A stretch of 64,000 nucleotides of DNA, from the NCBI GenBank assembly GCA_004431415.1, contig QPMI01000519.1, positions 186,001 through 250,000 of the forward strand, in the 5' to 3' direction. This DNA is from Cyanophora paradoxa (Eukaryota; Glaucocystophyceae; Cyanophorales; Cyanophoraceae). The notes below the pieces were generated by a model, which saw nothing but the letters and a program-made list of their open reading frames with translations, had not been told where the DNA came from and ran no database searches. This document shows positions 45,934 to 56,028 of this stretch, one piece after another. The position numbers and the translations under genes were made by a program. The stretch's first letter is position 1, and each line of letters begins with the position of its first letter.

Positions 45934-47276
45934 GAAGGCCGGCGCGGATCCCGACCGCGAGGGCGGGGCGCGGCCCTCGGCGGGGGCAGGGGCGGGGCCG
46001 GCCTGCGCGCCTCCGTCGGGTGGGGCCCCGCCCCCGCCGCCGCCGCCGCCGCGGCCGGGCCGGGGCCCCTTGTTCTTCCGGCGCACGACGTCGACGAGTC
46101 GGACGTGGCACCCTTCGACGGCCCCCGCAAGTCGGCCCGCATCCACGGCGATGGCGCCGGTGAGGCCGAGGCCGGCGAGTCGACTCTGCAGGAGGGCGGC
46201 GCCCCGCTGACGAACAGCCGCCTCGCGACCTGTCGCCGCAGTGACGGAGCGGGCGGTGCGGGCGGCGGAGGCGGAGGACGAGACGGAGGCGGCGGAGGCG
46301 GCCGCGGCGGAGGCGGCGGAGCGGGAGCAGCACGCGCGGGACGCGGCAGAGGCGAAGGCGGCCCTGGCGCGGGCGCAGGCGCAGGCGACGGAGGCCGGCT
46401 CGGGCACGGGCCCGGCGCCTGTCGTCCTGCAGGCGAGCCCTCGCTCCACTCCGCTCCGCCGCGCACTCGCCCACTTTGCGCATGCGCAGGCCGGGGCGGC
46501 GGCGCTGGAGGCGGTGGCGGAGGGGGCGGCGTGCCTGCGCCCCAAGGTCCGGCAGCGCATGCTCGACACGATGGTGCCTGGTTTCGAGTTCGGACCTCGG
46601 TTTTACAGTCCGTGTCGGGTTGAGAGTCGCTGGGGCGCAGGCAGAGATGGCGGCGCCGCAGCGCTCGCGGCTGCCGCCAATGCTGGCGTCGGTGCCAGCG
46701 CCGATCATCGCGATCACGGCTCGCGCCTCGCACGCACCTTCGGTGCTGTCGGTGCCGCCGCCATCTGCGGCTGCGGAGGCGTCGCAACACGGGAGCGCCT
46801 CGAACACGAACCGGGTCGGGTCCGACGCGGGCGCCGACGAGTCGGATGACCCCGAGGACCTCCTCCTGCTTCCCTCCTTCCCCTCCGGCTCCGCCTCGAG
46901 CTCGGGCAAGCGCCCGCCCCGCGTCTGGCGCGCCGCCGCGGGCTCGGCGGCTGCAGCCACGGCGGCGGAGGTGCGGGCGCTGGTGGCCGAGCAGCGGGCG
47001 GCGCGGGCGCTGCTGGAGGAGACGGCGGCCGCCGTGCGCGCCCTCGCCGCCGCCGTCGAGCGCATCGAGCGCCGCGCCGCCGGCGCCGGCGCCGGCGACG
47101 GCGACGCGGCAGGGGGCGCAGCGGGCGGCGGCGGCGGCGGCGCGGGCAGCGGCGGCGGCAGTGGTGCCGAGCGGGAGAGCGCGTCGAGGTCTGCCCCCGC
47201 CGGGGGCGAGGAGCGGGGGCGAGCCCTCATGGCCAGCAGACCGGCCCCGCCCGCCGATTCCTCCCCTCCGGCATGA
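42334..47276 (+). CDS. Six-TM cyclic-nucleotide-binding-domain potassium channel (EAG/plant Shaker-like)
   Basis: The N-terminal exon from ATG 42334 (MPHASAVHASVAP) ends RQPYRA and splices to WECSVALLTLYY then VVAAPFEVAFKY (S1). S2 follows, WELVVDFCLLADCLLHLVAP; then WLVPDLLSSIPV (S3) and FRYLKVLRVLRLARLLE (S4-like, four basic residues), RFLVLAAAIGLIAHFFCCLQ (S5), the pore IYWVLTTLTTTGYGDIVPG with the K+ filter TTTGYGD, and VGAAVFAFLVGSVTNLAA (S6). A C-linker follows (YRERLDALAAFLAYHRVP, LAFNEGALLGDLSPPLR). The CNBD has IFFAGERGTEMFFVD, LAPGNFLGE, IAVLTASVRTAHAIALGFC, ELYALSKEDLAGVLHDFP. After 45837 a long Ala/Glu-rich coil and Pro/Gly tail run to 47276. Plasma or flagellar membrane location is likely. 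Many short introns; frames after 46070 are less certain. Confidence 0.87.
43527..43566. repeat. 40-base poly-C run in a channel intron
   Basis: Forty consecutive C on the plus strand directly before the acceptor of the exon reading YLKVLRVLRLARLLE (S4). It serves as an extreme polypyrimidine tract; true length may vary with assembly. Confidence 0.85.
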
Positions 47277-47833
47277 TCGTCCGCACGCCGCTTTACACCC
47301 CCCGAGGCGGCGACATGCAGCTATGAGCGAGCAAGTGGGCGGCCAACGCCGGCCATGAGATCTAGATCGATATCCTATTACTTCCTGATATTTAATTTAG
47401 TACATAGTATTCGGGTGCTATTTATTTTTGTTTGTTAAGTGGCTGTTGTACGTGTTCGTCTTCAACGTATACGTATACGCAGATATTCGTATACGTAGTT
47501 CTAGTCTTCTAGATCTAGATATGCTTAGCTATTCTGTTTATTCACTCTATATCATCTCAATCAATTTCTAGATATCGCGATCGATCACAGAAGGCACCGT
47601 ATCAAACACAGCTCAAGCTCTAAAAAACATGCACTGCCGCGCAGAAGGCCCCGTACCAACAGCTCAAACTCAAGCTCTAAGCTTGAGCTCTAAAATAATG
47701 CATGCATGTGAGCATTTAGCTTACAATAAAAAACATTAATCACAGAGGCTCTGAGTCTCTAGCAAACAGCACTAAACTTGAAAGTGAATTCAATGATTTT
47801 AAAAATGACATAGAAGCTCATGATCATGCTCTC
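47277..47833. other. AT-rich intergenic region, two convergent 3' ends
   Basis: No supported gene. AT-rich with GTATACGTATACGCAGATATTCGTATACG at about 47467-47495 (repeated GTATACG), two related CCGTA(T/C)CAA-ACAGCTCAA units near 47596 and 47651, and AATAAAA at about 47725. It is the 3' flank of the channel (+) and of the F-box gene (-). Confidence 0.55.
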
Positions 47834-49801
47834 TTACGCGGCCCAGGCGCCCGTCCACGGCCCGGCGGGCGGCCGGAGCGACTCCGCGAGGCGCGCCCCG
47901 AGGGCCCCGCCGCGCCGCAGCGCGCCCCGCGCCGCCTCCGCCGCTGCCTCCTCCTCGCCGGCCCGCCCGCCGACGAGCAGCTCGGCCCGCCGCAGCGACG
48001 GCGCCGCCGCCTCCGCGAGCGCCGCCAGCGCCGCCCCCTCCTCCTCCCCAGCACCCCGTCCACCCCTGCGCCCCGCGTGAGGGGCGCCCAGCGGCGGGGG
48101 CGGGCCGGGGCGGGGCGGACAGAGGCTGAGCTCGAGGTGGCGGATGGAGGGGGAGCGGCGGAGGGCGGCGGCGAGGCCGCGGGCGGGGGCGGCGGGGCGG
48201 CCCGGGCCGAGGGCGAGGGCGGCGGCGAGGCGGCGCAGGCGCGGGGCGCCCGCGAGGGCCTCCTCGAGAGGCCCCGCCCCGTGGCCCTCCACCTGCCCGC
48301 CCCCGCCCCGCCCGCTCGGCCGGCCCCCGGCGGGGCGGGGTGGGGCGGGGCGGGGCGCGCCTCGAGGAGAAAGTCCAGCTCCTCGAGGGCGGCCAGCCGC
48401 GCCAGGCTCCCCAGCGCCGGCCCCGAGAGCGCCACCCGCAGCGCCCGCCGCCCGCCCCCGCTCCTGCGCCCCACGCCTCAGGCGGGGCCGGCGGGGCGGG
48501 CGGGGCGGGCGGGGCGGGCCCGAGGCGGAGGCGGCGGAGGGAGCGGGCGGCGGGGCCGGCGGCGAGGGCGACGAAGCCCTCCGCGAGGGGCGCCGGGCGC
48601 GGGAACCGCACAGAGAGCTCCTGCGGCGCCGGCGTCAGCTGCGGGCGGGGCGAGCGGGGGCAGGCCAGGGGCGGGCGGGGCGGGCCTCGAGGGCGGCGAG
48701 GGGGGCGAGGCGCCGGAGGTCCTTCTCTCGGGGGAAGGCGGCGTCGAGGCTCTGGAGGCGGGGGTGGGCCCTGGCGAGCTTGGCGGCGGCGTCGGCGTGA
48801 AGGAGGCACCAGTCGGGGAGGGCGAGGCGGCGGAAGCGGGGCGCCCGGGCGAGGTCGACGACGAGGTCAGAGGCGGCGCGCACGGCGTACGCCTGCAGCT
48901 CGGCCGCGTCCATGCGGCCGGCCTCGCCCGGCGGCCGCGCGCGCTCCAGGCGGAGCTCCAGGCTCTCCAGCGGCGACGGGACGCGCGGCTGCCCCGTTGC
49001 GCGCGGCGGGCTCAGGGCGTCGAGCAGGGCCCCGACGTAGCACGTCGTCTGCAGGATCAACTGCTGTGGCCGCAGGTACGCCTCGGTCGCCCTCATGTCG
49101 AGGATCACCGACGTGCACGTAGCGGCGCAGGCCCGGAACACGTTCGTCACCTCGAACTCGAAGAAGTCATCGAAAGCCGTTTCGTGCGCGTCGCTGTACA
49201 TGTCCGCGCTGGTCTCACTGTCATCCTCGTCGTACTCGCTACCACGGGGGCTGCAGCTGCTCTCGTCCCGATGCTCGTAGATGATAATCAGATGGAGCTC
49301 GGAGCGCGGCCGGAGGCGGATGCGCCCCCGCTCAACGAGCATCGTTGCGTTGCAGAGGTGGGTCCCGCGACGCGCTTCAACGGTGATCCGCGACCACTCG
49401 GCGCGATCGACGAGGTCCCGCAGCCGGCGGCAAGTCGGACGTGCGCGCTGCGCGTCGATCGCGCCGAGTTTCTGCACTACCAGCTCTAGCAGAGCGTCCG
49501 GCAGAGCGGTGAGCGGGCTCTCCGCGGCTGCTGCGGTGTGGGCGCACGTGACGAGCCGCAAGTTCTCCGGTTTTACACAGACTACCGTCTGCACTGTGCT
49601 CGAGCTCTGATCTGGAGCGTGAACGCGCACGGGCACGCGGCCGCGCTGGATCGCTGCTGCCGCGTCCGCGGACGAGCTGGCGTCCAGAACGCGCCCGCGC
49701 TGACCGTTGAGCTTGGCGCCCGAGGAAGATGCGAGGCCATCGAGAATGACAATGTCGCCCGGGGCGAACGTGGGCGGCTGCGCGTCATCGGCGCCCGACA
49801 T
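47834..49801 (-). CDS. F-box/leucine-rich-repeat-like protein A with N-terminal NG/KPENL domain
   Basis: F-box proteins recruit substrates to SCF ubiquitin ligases. ATG 49801 (MSGADDAQPPTFAPGDIVIL) starts a small beta-rich domain, GAKLNGQRGRVLDAS ... VKPENLRLVT, a module seen in many algal MYND or F-box proteins. The F-box is LTALPDALLELVVQKLGAID then TCRRLRDLVDRAEWSRI. Later LRR-like helices and strands include SPLESLELRLERARPPGEAG, RFRRLALPDWCLLHADAAA, HPRLQSLDAAFPREK and RLAPLAALE, followed over at least three introns by LTPAPQELSVRFPRPAPL, VALAAGPAARSLRRLRLGPA, RALRVALSGPALGSLARLAA, EELDFLLE and a final exon ending PPAGPWTGAWAA at 47834. The first of these introns starts GCCCGC, not GT. 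The 3' half nearly matches gene B at 49969-51585 in inverted orientation. Confidence 0.82.
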
Positions 49802-49968
49802 CGGCTCAATCGATGCTGACGCCGCAGGTCGCACGATCGCACGCGCTAACCTAACTAGTTCTGCCGCTAACTGCCAGAGTGATCGACACGACCGCGGGGT
49901 ACAGTATACGTATACTCGTCACTCGAAGCAACTGCAGGGGCCGCAGGGCCACAGTCTGCGCAGCGGCG
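49802..49968. promoter_or_regulatory. Centre of inverted duplication; probable bidirectional promoter
   Basis: 167 bases between the divergent starts of F-box genes A and B. It includes TACAGTATACGTATACTC (about 49900-49917), a GTATACGTATAC palindrome. No known promoter motif. Confidence 0.45.
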
Positions 49969-51585
49969 ATGGAGAGCCCGCTCGGCGCGGTCCCGGACGC
50001 GCTGCTGGAGATTGTCGTGCAGAAGCTCGGCGCGGTCGACGCGCAGCGCGCGCGCGGGGCCTGCCGCCGGCTGCGGGACGTCGTCGACCGCGCGGAGTGG
50101 TCTCGGATCTCCCTGGTGGCGCGCAGCGGCGACGAGCTCCGCCCCGTCGCAGCGCTCCTGCGGGGCGGGCCCGGGCGGCTCCGCCTGCAGCCGCGCTGCG
50201 AGGTCGATCTCGCCCTCGAGTACGTCGGCGGCGAGCTGAGCGATGCGGACAAGGTGGAAATGCAGCGGGAGGCCGAGTCACTTCTCCGGGCCGGCGCTGC
50301 CAAGTGGACCTCGGCACGCATCGAGACGCGGGCGGACCACGGAGTGCTGACGGCGGAGGAGCTGGCCCGCCTCGCCTCGTCGCTCGTGCCTGCGCTGCTC
50401 GCCCCGTCCGCCGAGCGCGCCGGCGCGCCGCGGCCGCCGCCGTCGCCGCTCGAGAGCCTGCAGCTCTGCTCTGACCGCTTGGAATTCGAGCCGGGCGGCT
50501 CGGGCGAGCCCCTGCTGCTCCACTGCGGCAGCGAATTCGCTGCTCTCTTCGGGCCCTCCATCGCAGCGAGGGCGGCCGGCTTCCAGCGCCTCGGCCTGCC
50601 CGACTGGTGCCTCCTCGACGCCGGCGCGGCGGGCGATCTCGCGGCGGCCCTCCCGCGCCTCCGGAGCCTCGACGCCCGCCTCCTTGAGGAGGGGGCGCTC
50701 GCCTCCCTCGCCCCCCTCGCCGCCCTCGAGGCCCGCCCCGCCCGCCCCTGGCCTGCCCCCGCTCGCCCCGCCCGCAGCTGACGCCGGCGCCGCAGGAGCT
50801 CTCTGTGCGGTTCCCGCGCCCGGCGCCCCTCGCGGAGGGCTTCGTCGCCCTCGCCGCCGGCCCCGCCGCCCGCTCCCTCCGCCGCCTCCGCCTCGGGCCC
50901 GCCCGCCCGCCCCGCCCGCCCCGCCGGCCCGCCTGAGGCGTGGGGCGCAGGAGCGGGGGCGGGCGGCGGGCGCTGCGGGTGGCGCTCTCGGGGCCGGCGC
51001 TGGGGAGCCTGGCGCGGCTGGCCGCCCTCGAGGAGCTGGACTTTCTCCTCGAGGCGCGCCCCGCCCGCCCCACCCCGCCCCGCCGGGGCCGGCCGAGCGG
51101 GCGGGGCGGGGGCGGGCAGGTGGAGGGCCACGGGGCGGGGCCTCTCGAGGAGGCCCTCGCGGGCGCCCCGCGCCTGCGCCGCCTCGCCGCCGCCCTCGCC
51201 CTCGGCCCGGGCCGCCCCGCCGCCCCGCCCGCGGCCTCGCCGCCGCCCTCCGCCGCCCCCCTCCATCCGCCACCTCGAGCTCAGCCTCTGTCCGCCCCGC
51301 CCCCGGCCCCGCCCCGCCGCTGGGCGCCCCTCACGCGGGGGCGCAGGGGTGGACGGGGTGCTGGGGGAGGAGGAGGGGGCGGCGCTGGCGGCGCTCGTGG
51401 AGGCGGCGGCGCCGTCACTGCGGCGGGCCGAGCTGCTCGTCGGCGGCCGCGCCGGCGAGGAGGCGGCCGCGGCGGAGGCGGCGCGGGGCGCGCTGCGGCG
51501 CGGCGGGGCCCTCGGGGCGCGCCTCGCGGAGTCGCTCCGGCCGCCCGAGCGGCGCGGGCCCTGGGAGGGCGCCTGGGCCGCGTAA
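49969..51585 (+). CDS. F-box/leucine-rich-repeat-like protein B, inverted paralogue of A
   Basis: ATG 49969 opens directly at the F-box: MESPLGAVPDALLEIVVQKL, then ACRRLRDVVDRAEWSRISL. It continues EVDLALEYVGGELSDADKVE, SPLESLQLCSDRLEF, FQRLGLPDWCLLDAGAAGDL, LPRLRSLDARLLEE and LAPLAALE, then splices through the same exons as gene A (LTPAPQELSVRFPRPAPL onward) to a last exon EEEGAALAALVEAAAPSLRR ... PPERRGPWEGAWAA at 51585. The N-terminal domain of gene A is absent; just upstream, RILVTRSN resembles the end of that domain (NLRLVT), so it was probably lost. About half the 5' residues differ from gene A, while the 3' exons and introns nearly match. Likely SCF adaptor; substrate unknown. Confidence 0.82.
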
Positions 51586-52063
51586 GAGGCCCTGAGGGCA
51601 GGAGCTTCTATGGCGTTTTTTAAATTCACTTCTTTCGTGACACTAGAGAGCCTCGGAGATTAATGTGGTGGATTACAAGCTTATCAAGTTATAATAAAGG
51701 CTCATGCCCTCTCTAGTGCCCCGCAGCGCCCCGGCCCCGCCTCACTGAAGGCGTCGTTCCCGGCGTTCGCCAATCACCTGCTGCTCTTGCTGCTCGACAT
51801 ATTTACATTCGAGTTCTGCTCTCTCAACAAAGCCTCGGACAATGGGGACCGGACAACAAAGCCTAGGAGCGTGGAAAAGACGCCCCGGGCCCCCGTACTG
51901 GGGCCTGGGGGCTTGGCGGGGGCGAGGCCTACTGGGGACCTCGACCCCAAAGAAGCTTAGCTATTCTAGTATCTAATTAAAAAAGAAGCCCTATCTAGCG
52001 TGCGGGCGGGCAGGGGGGACCCAGGTTCGTGATGGGACGCCCCACTCAACGGGGACCGAGGGG
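51586..52063. other. Intergenic region between F-box B and histone H3 variant
   Basis: No supported gene. 51590-51720 resembles, with many changes, the 3' flank of F-box gene A (47700-47830, inverted): both share GAGCTTCTATG, TTCACTT, and GAGCCTC.G.GATTAATGT. So the duplication extended into the 3' UTR. AATAAAGG at about 51693 could be a poly(A) signal. Confidence 0.55.
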
Positions 52064-52805
52064 TCACCAGCGGGAGGGGTCGCCCCGGATGCGCCGCGCG
52101 AGCTGCATGTCCCGCGGGAGAATCGTGACCCTGCTCGCCGAGGCCCCGTCAGCGCGCGCCCGGCGCCCGAACGCGTCGGAGGGGCCGGATCGCTCGCGAG
52201 GGACGCGACGCACCGCTTGGCGTGGATGGCGCAGAGCTGCGTGTCCTCGAACAGACCAATCAGAAAGGCTTCGGCCGCCTCCTGCAGCGCCAGCATCGCC
52301 GACGACTGGAAGCGCAGCGGCTCCGATATGCTGCGGCGCACGATTAGCGCCGCCGCAGAGCGAACGCGAGCGGCGCCCGCCGTCACATGTACAGAGAACG
52401 CACAAATCGCCTCCGGCGATATCGCGAACGAGGCGCTGGAATGGGAGCTTGCGGATGAGCAGCTCGGACGACTTCTGGTACCTGCGCATGCCCATACTCG
52501 TGCCCGTCAGGAAGATGGCGGGCCGGGGATATCGATGGCGGATTGCGGGAGCGGGCGAGGACGCGCTTGCGAATCTCTCGCAGGGCGACGGTTCCAGGAC
52601 GATAACGATGTGGCTGCATGCAGCCACCGATGGCGCGCCGGCGGCCGCCGCGCCTGGCTGCCTGCGGTTGGCCCGGCGCGGGCTCGGGTTCGTTCCACTG
52701 GCCGAGCTGCCCGGACGACCGCGGCTTCGCCGTCCGCTGAAGCTTCGCCGCGAACTCGTCCTTCCGCTGCGCCGTGCTCTTGGCCGTCTGCTTCACCCGC
52801 GCCAT
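52064..52805 (-). CDS. Divergent histone H3, candidate centromeric H3 (CenH3/CENP-A)
   Basis: Four exons on the minus strand: 52567-52805, 52404-52481, 52214-52330 and 52064-52130, giving 166 residues. The start [15 protein letters not shown] echoes H3 (ARTKQTARKST), but the tail is about 20 residues longer and unlike canonical H3 after that. The histone fold reads [72 protein letters not shown] and [16 protein letters not shown]. Loop 1 between IA and LRFQ is GGDFISEP, 8 residues against 6 (QDFKTD) in canonical H3. A lengthened loop 1 plus a divergent tail is the usual mark of CenH3, which builds centromeric nucleosomes. The canonical K4-region KQT is kept, so a replacement-type variant is the alternative. 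Intron 1 (52482-52566) is GC-AG. Confidence 0.78.
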
Positions 52806-53005
52806 ACCTGATTATCTGACGAGCACGACGATATCTGATTCGAATTCGATGGCGATCTGGACAGCTCTCCCACGTGCACGGTGCTTTGATTTTCGGCGCC
52901 AAGTTTCGAATCGGCTTGGGGGGTACCGCAGTCAACTGCTCAAACCAGCTGCAGGCACTGCGGCCCAGTCTGCGGGAATTCTGTCCCACAGCGAGCTAGA
53001 GGGCG
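52806..53005. promoter_or_regulatory. Probable bidirectional promoter, H3 variant and F-box C
   Basis: 200 bases between divergent starts. No clear core motif; call rests on arrangement. Confidence 0.4.
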
Positions 53006-55233
53006 ATGGGCAAGCGAAAGGATCGCTCAGCCGCCTCCGGATCGGCCGTCGCGACCGACGACCAGTCGCATGCGCAGCGTGCTGGCTGGGCGAGCGCGCC
53101 CCACGACGTCCTCGTACAGATTTACCGGTTCTTGTCAACCGCGGATAGGCTCTCGGCGCAGCTCGTCTGCAAGTGCTGGGCATCCCCCGCGCGGGCCGAG
53201 GACGCATGGCCCGACGCCCGCTTCAGGCAGCCCCCGCGCCCGCGCCCGCCTGGCCGCGTGCACGTGTGCTCAACCTGATGCTCCGTGTACGCAGCGTCTC
53301 GTTGAGCGCGGCGGAGAAGCCGGCGGCCGCAGCCGTGCCGAACCGAATTCGAATGCGCACGCGCTCCTCCAAGGCCGACGCCGACGCCGAAGCCGACGAG
53401 GCCGGGCCCGATCGATCGGTCGAGGGCGTCATCGCGCTGCTGAGGCAGCCCCGCTTCACCAGGCTGCAGCGCATCGAGTTGGCCATGACCGTCGGAGGCG
53501 CGGGCAGCACAAAGGCCTCCCTGCACGAATGCAGGGCTGCGTATCGAATCCTCGCGTCTCTGGCCCCGGAGTCGCGCTCGTGCCTTAGGGAGGTCGTGCT
53601 CGACCGCTCGGGTCTCCCCGCCGCGCCCGGCCGCGACGGCGCCTGTGCGCGCCCCCGCCCTCGCTCTTCGAGTTCGTCGGACCCTCACCGCTCTCCTCTC
53701 CAGCGGTCATGGGCGTGTTCGTGGTGCGCGCGGCGTCGCTCTGCTCCTCGCTGGAGCGCGTCGGGTTCGAGACGAACGGCGAGCCCGACGGGGTCTGCTG
53801 CCGCCACTTCGCCGCGGGGGTCGAGGCCGCCCTCCGGTCCGCTTTGACGCCCCGCCCCGCCCCTCCCGCGCCCCTCCGCCCAACCCCAACCCGCCTCACG
53901 TACCCCGGCCCCGCCGCAGCGACCCGGGGGCCGACGCCGAGCCCAGTGTCAAGCTCGAGGGGCCCTACGGACACGAGGGGTACGAGGGCGCCGGGGTACC
54001 CCCCTCCGAGCCGCTCGAGCCCCGGGGCGTCCCCGGCGTGGCCGCACTCCAAGGCATCCGGTCGCTGGGGGTACAGCTTTTGAACACCGGGCAGGCCACT
54101 GCGGCCCTCGGTACCCCCCTATCCAACCCCCCCCCCCCACAAAAAGCCGATACCCCCGCAGCCGAGCTCTTCCCGGGTCTGGAGGAGGTCGCGGAGCTGT
54201 ACATCGAGGGGCGCAACGAGCTGCTGTGGGTGGCGCTCGCCTTCGGCGGGGCGAGGCGCCTCCGCGCGGGGCGCCTCGCCCTCGCTGACATCTCCTTCGC
54301 CTCGCCGACCCTCACGCTGGACGGGGCGGTGAGCGAGGAGGACCCCGACGCCGGGGCGGGGCCCGGCGAGCCCTGGTGGCTCCCGGAGGGCGAGGCCCGC
54401 GCCCGCGCCTCCCGCTGGCGCGGCCTGCTCCGCCGCCTCGCCGCCGGCGCCCACTCCGTCGCCCTCGTCAGCTGCGGCGCCCTCCACCTCGCCGGCTCCG
54501 CCCTCCAGGGTCCGCCCGCCCCGGCGCCGCCCCCTCCTCCCCCGCCCCCGCCCCCGCCCCCCGCCCCCCGCCCACGCCGCCCTCCGCAGGGGTACGCCAG
54601 CTGGAGATTCGGGCCCCGGGCGGGGGCAGCTTGGCGGAGGAGGGCTGGTGGCCGGCCCCGGCGCAGGACGACGCGCTGGAGGGCCTGGGCGACGCCAAGA
54701 CGCTCGCGAGGCGCTTCTTCGAGTGGCTCCGCGCCGGTGCCCACGCCCCCTCCGTCCGCGTCCTCAAGCTCCTCGACATCGACGACTTGCTCCTGCAGGC
54801 GCGCCCCGCCCCGCCCCGCCCCGCCCCGCCCGCCGATCCTTCGGCCCCCCGCTGCTCACGTGCCCGGCAGGCCGTCGGCCCCGGGGACGTCCCCGAGGAG
54901 GAGTACCCGGCGGAGCGGAAGCGGGGGGCGGCGGCGGCGTCGCTGCTGCGCTGGGTGCTGGGGGCGATGCCCCTCGAGGCGCTCCTCGTCGACTCGCTCT
55001 CGCCCCACCACGGCCCCGAGTTCGAGCGCGGCTTCGCGCCCCTCTGGCGCACCCTCGCCCGCCACCTGCCCACGCTCCAGCACGCGGCCCTCGCGGCGGG
55101 CCACTCCTCCTCCATGGGCGGCTCCGGCCTCGAGCAGCTCTACGCGCAGGAGGAGGCCCGCCGCCGCCGCGCCCCCTGGCTCGCCCTCCTCGCCGCCCTC
55201 CGCCTCCGCCGCCGCGCCTTCCGCGCCGCGTGA
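53006..55233 (+). CDS. F-box protein C, leucine-rich-repeat-like
   Basis: ATG 53006 gives MGKRKDRSAASGSAV, then an F-box WASAPHDVLVQIYRFLSTAD with RLSAQLVCKCWASPARAEDA. After an intron come EGVIALLRQPRFTRLQRIEL, CRAAYRILASLAPESRSCLR, then MGVFVVRAASLCSSLERVGF with GVCCRHFAAGVEAALRSA. Next are LFPGLEEVAELYIEGRNELL and WVALAFGGARRLRAGRLALA, RGLLRRLAAGAHSVALVSCG, RQLEIRAPGGGSLAEEGWW and LARRFFEWLRAGAHAPSVRV, and LLRWVLGAMPLEALLVDSLS. It ends RRRRAPWLALLAALRLRRRA then FRAA at 55233. Repeated Leu-rich strands with a basic end suggest a curved substrate-binding repeat, but no standard LRR consensus fits cleanly. It differs from F-box genes A and B. The intron at 54799-54870 is GC-AG (GCGCGCC...GGCAG). 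Likely SCF adaptor; target unknown. Confidence 0.75.
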
Positions 55234-56028
55234 CCCCATCGCGAGCCGCCGCCCGCGCGGCCGGCCTCGCGCACGTGCTTGAGTCGTATACGTAGCCATC
55301 ACTCAAACATTCTGCTTTATTTCTGCATCCAACATTAGCGTGTTGTGTCTCTTGGCTGGGGAACGTGACAGGCGGGCGTCGTCGGCCGCGGCGCTCCGTG
55401 GCACGCGGCCGCGGCCGCGGCCGCAGGCAGCTCGCGCGATCGAGCTCTGTATACGTAGCTAGCGCTAGCGCCCGGCGGCCAGTCGAATCGAACCTCACGC
55501 GTAGCAGACGCTCGTTAAAAACGTTGCGCATGGCCAACGCGCCGCGGCGTGCAGCTGCAGCTAGCGCTGCGGCTGGTCACTGCAGCTGCAGCTAGCGCAC
55601 TGCAGTACGTAGTGCGCGGGGCGCGACCCGGCGCGCGCGCGGCCCTAGCTAATATATAGGCCTCGGCCGCGCGCGACGTCGAACCTCGGGGGAGATTTGC
55701 GCATGCGCATGCGCATGTGCTTTAATTATAAATCTGCAGTCTGCAGGGCCGCGCGCGCCGCGCGCCGGCCACGCACCACGAGCACGTACCCCCCTGCAAT
55801 TGTGACCGTTGTGACGAGCACGGTACTACTGCATGCGCATTTGGAGGTGATCAGCAGCTCTTCGATGCGCATGCATATGGGCGGCCTGCAGCTGATGGGC
55901 CATATGGCCCTGATGATATATGCGCGCCTGGTCGGCACGCAATATACTCGGAATACTATATTCATGGCTAAGCGCTGTAGCTATATATAACCTAGCAGGC
56001 GGCCGGCGAGCGGCCGCACACACGGGTA
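55234..56028. other. Intergenic region, convergent 3' ends
   Basis: No supported gene. It is rich in short palindromes: GCGGCCGCGGCCGCGGCCGC near 55408, repeated CAGCTGCAGCTAGCGC words at 55550-55600, and TGCGCATGCGCATGCGCATG at 55698-55717. F-box C (+) and MINDY (-) converge on it. Confidence 0.55.

Noticed and set aside
45764-47230. 488-residue minus-strand frame opposite the channel tail
   Set aside because: The plus strand gives the natural coding sense (coil and acidic blocks); the minus frame is Arg/Pro/Ser-rich antisense.
49851-51629. 592-residue minus-strand frame over F-box B
   Set aside because: Antisense of F-box B. It resembles plus-strand shadows over F-box A only because the two genes are inverted copies.
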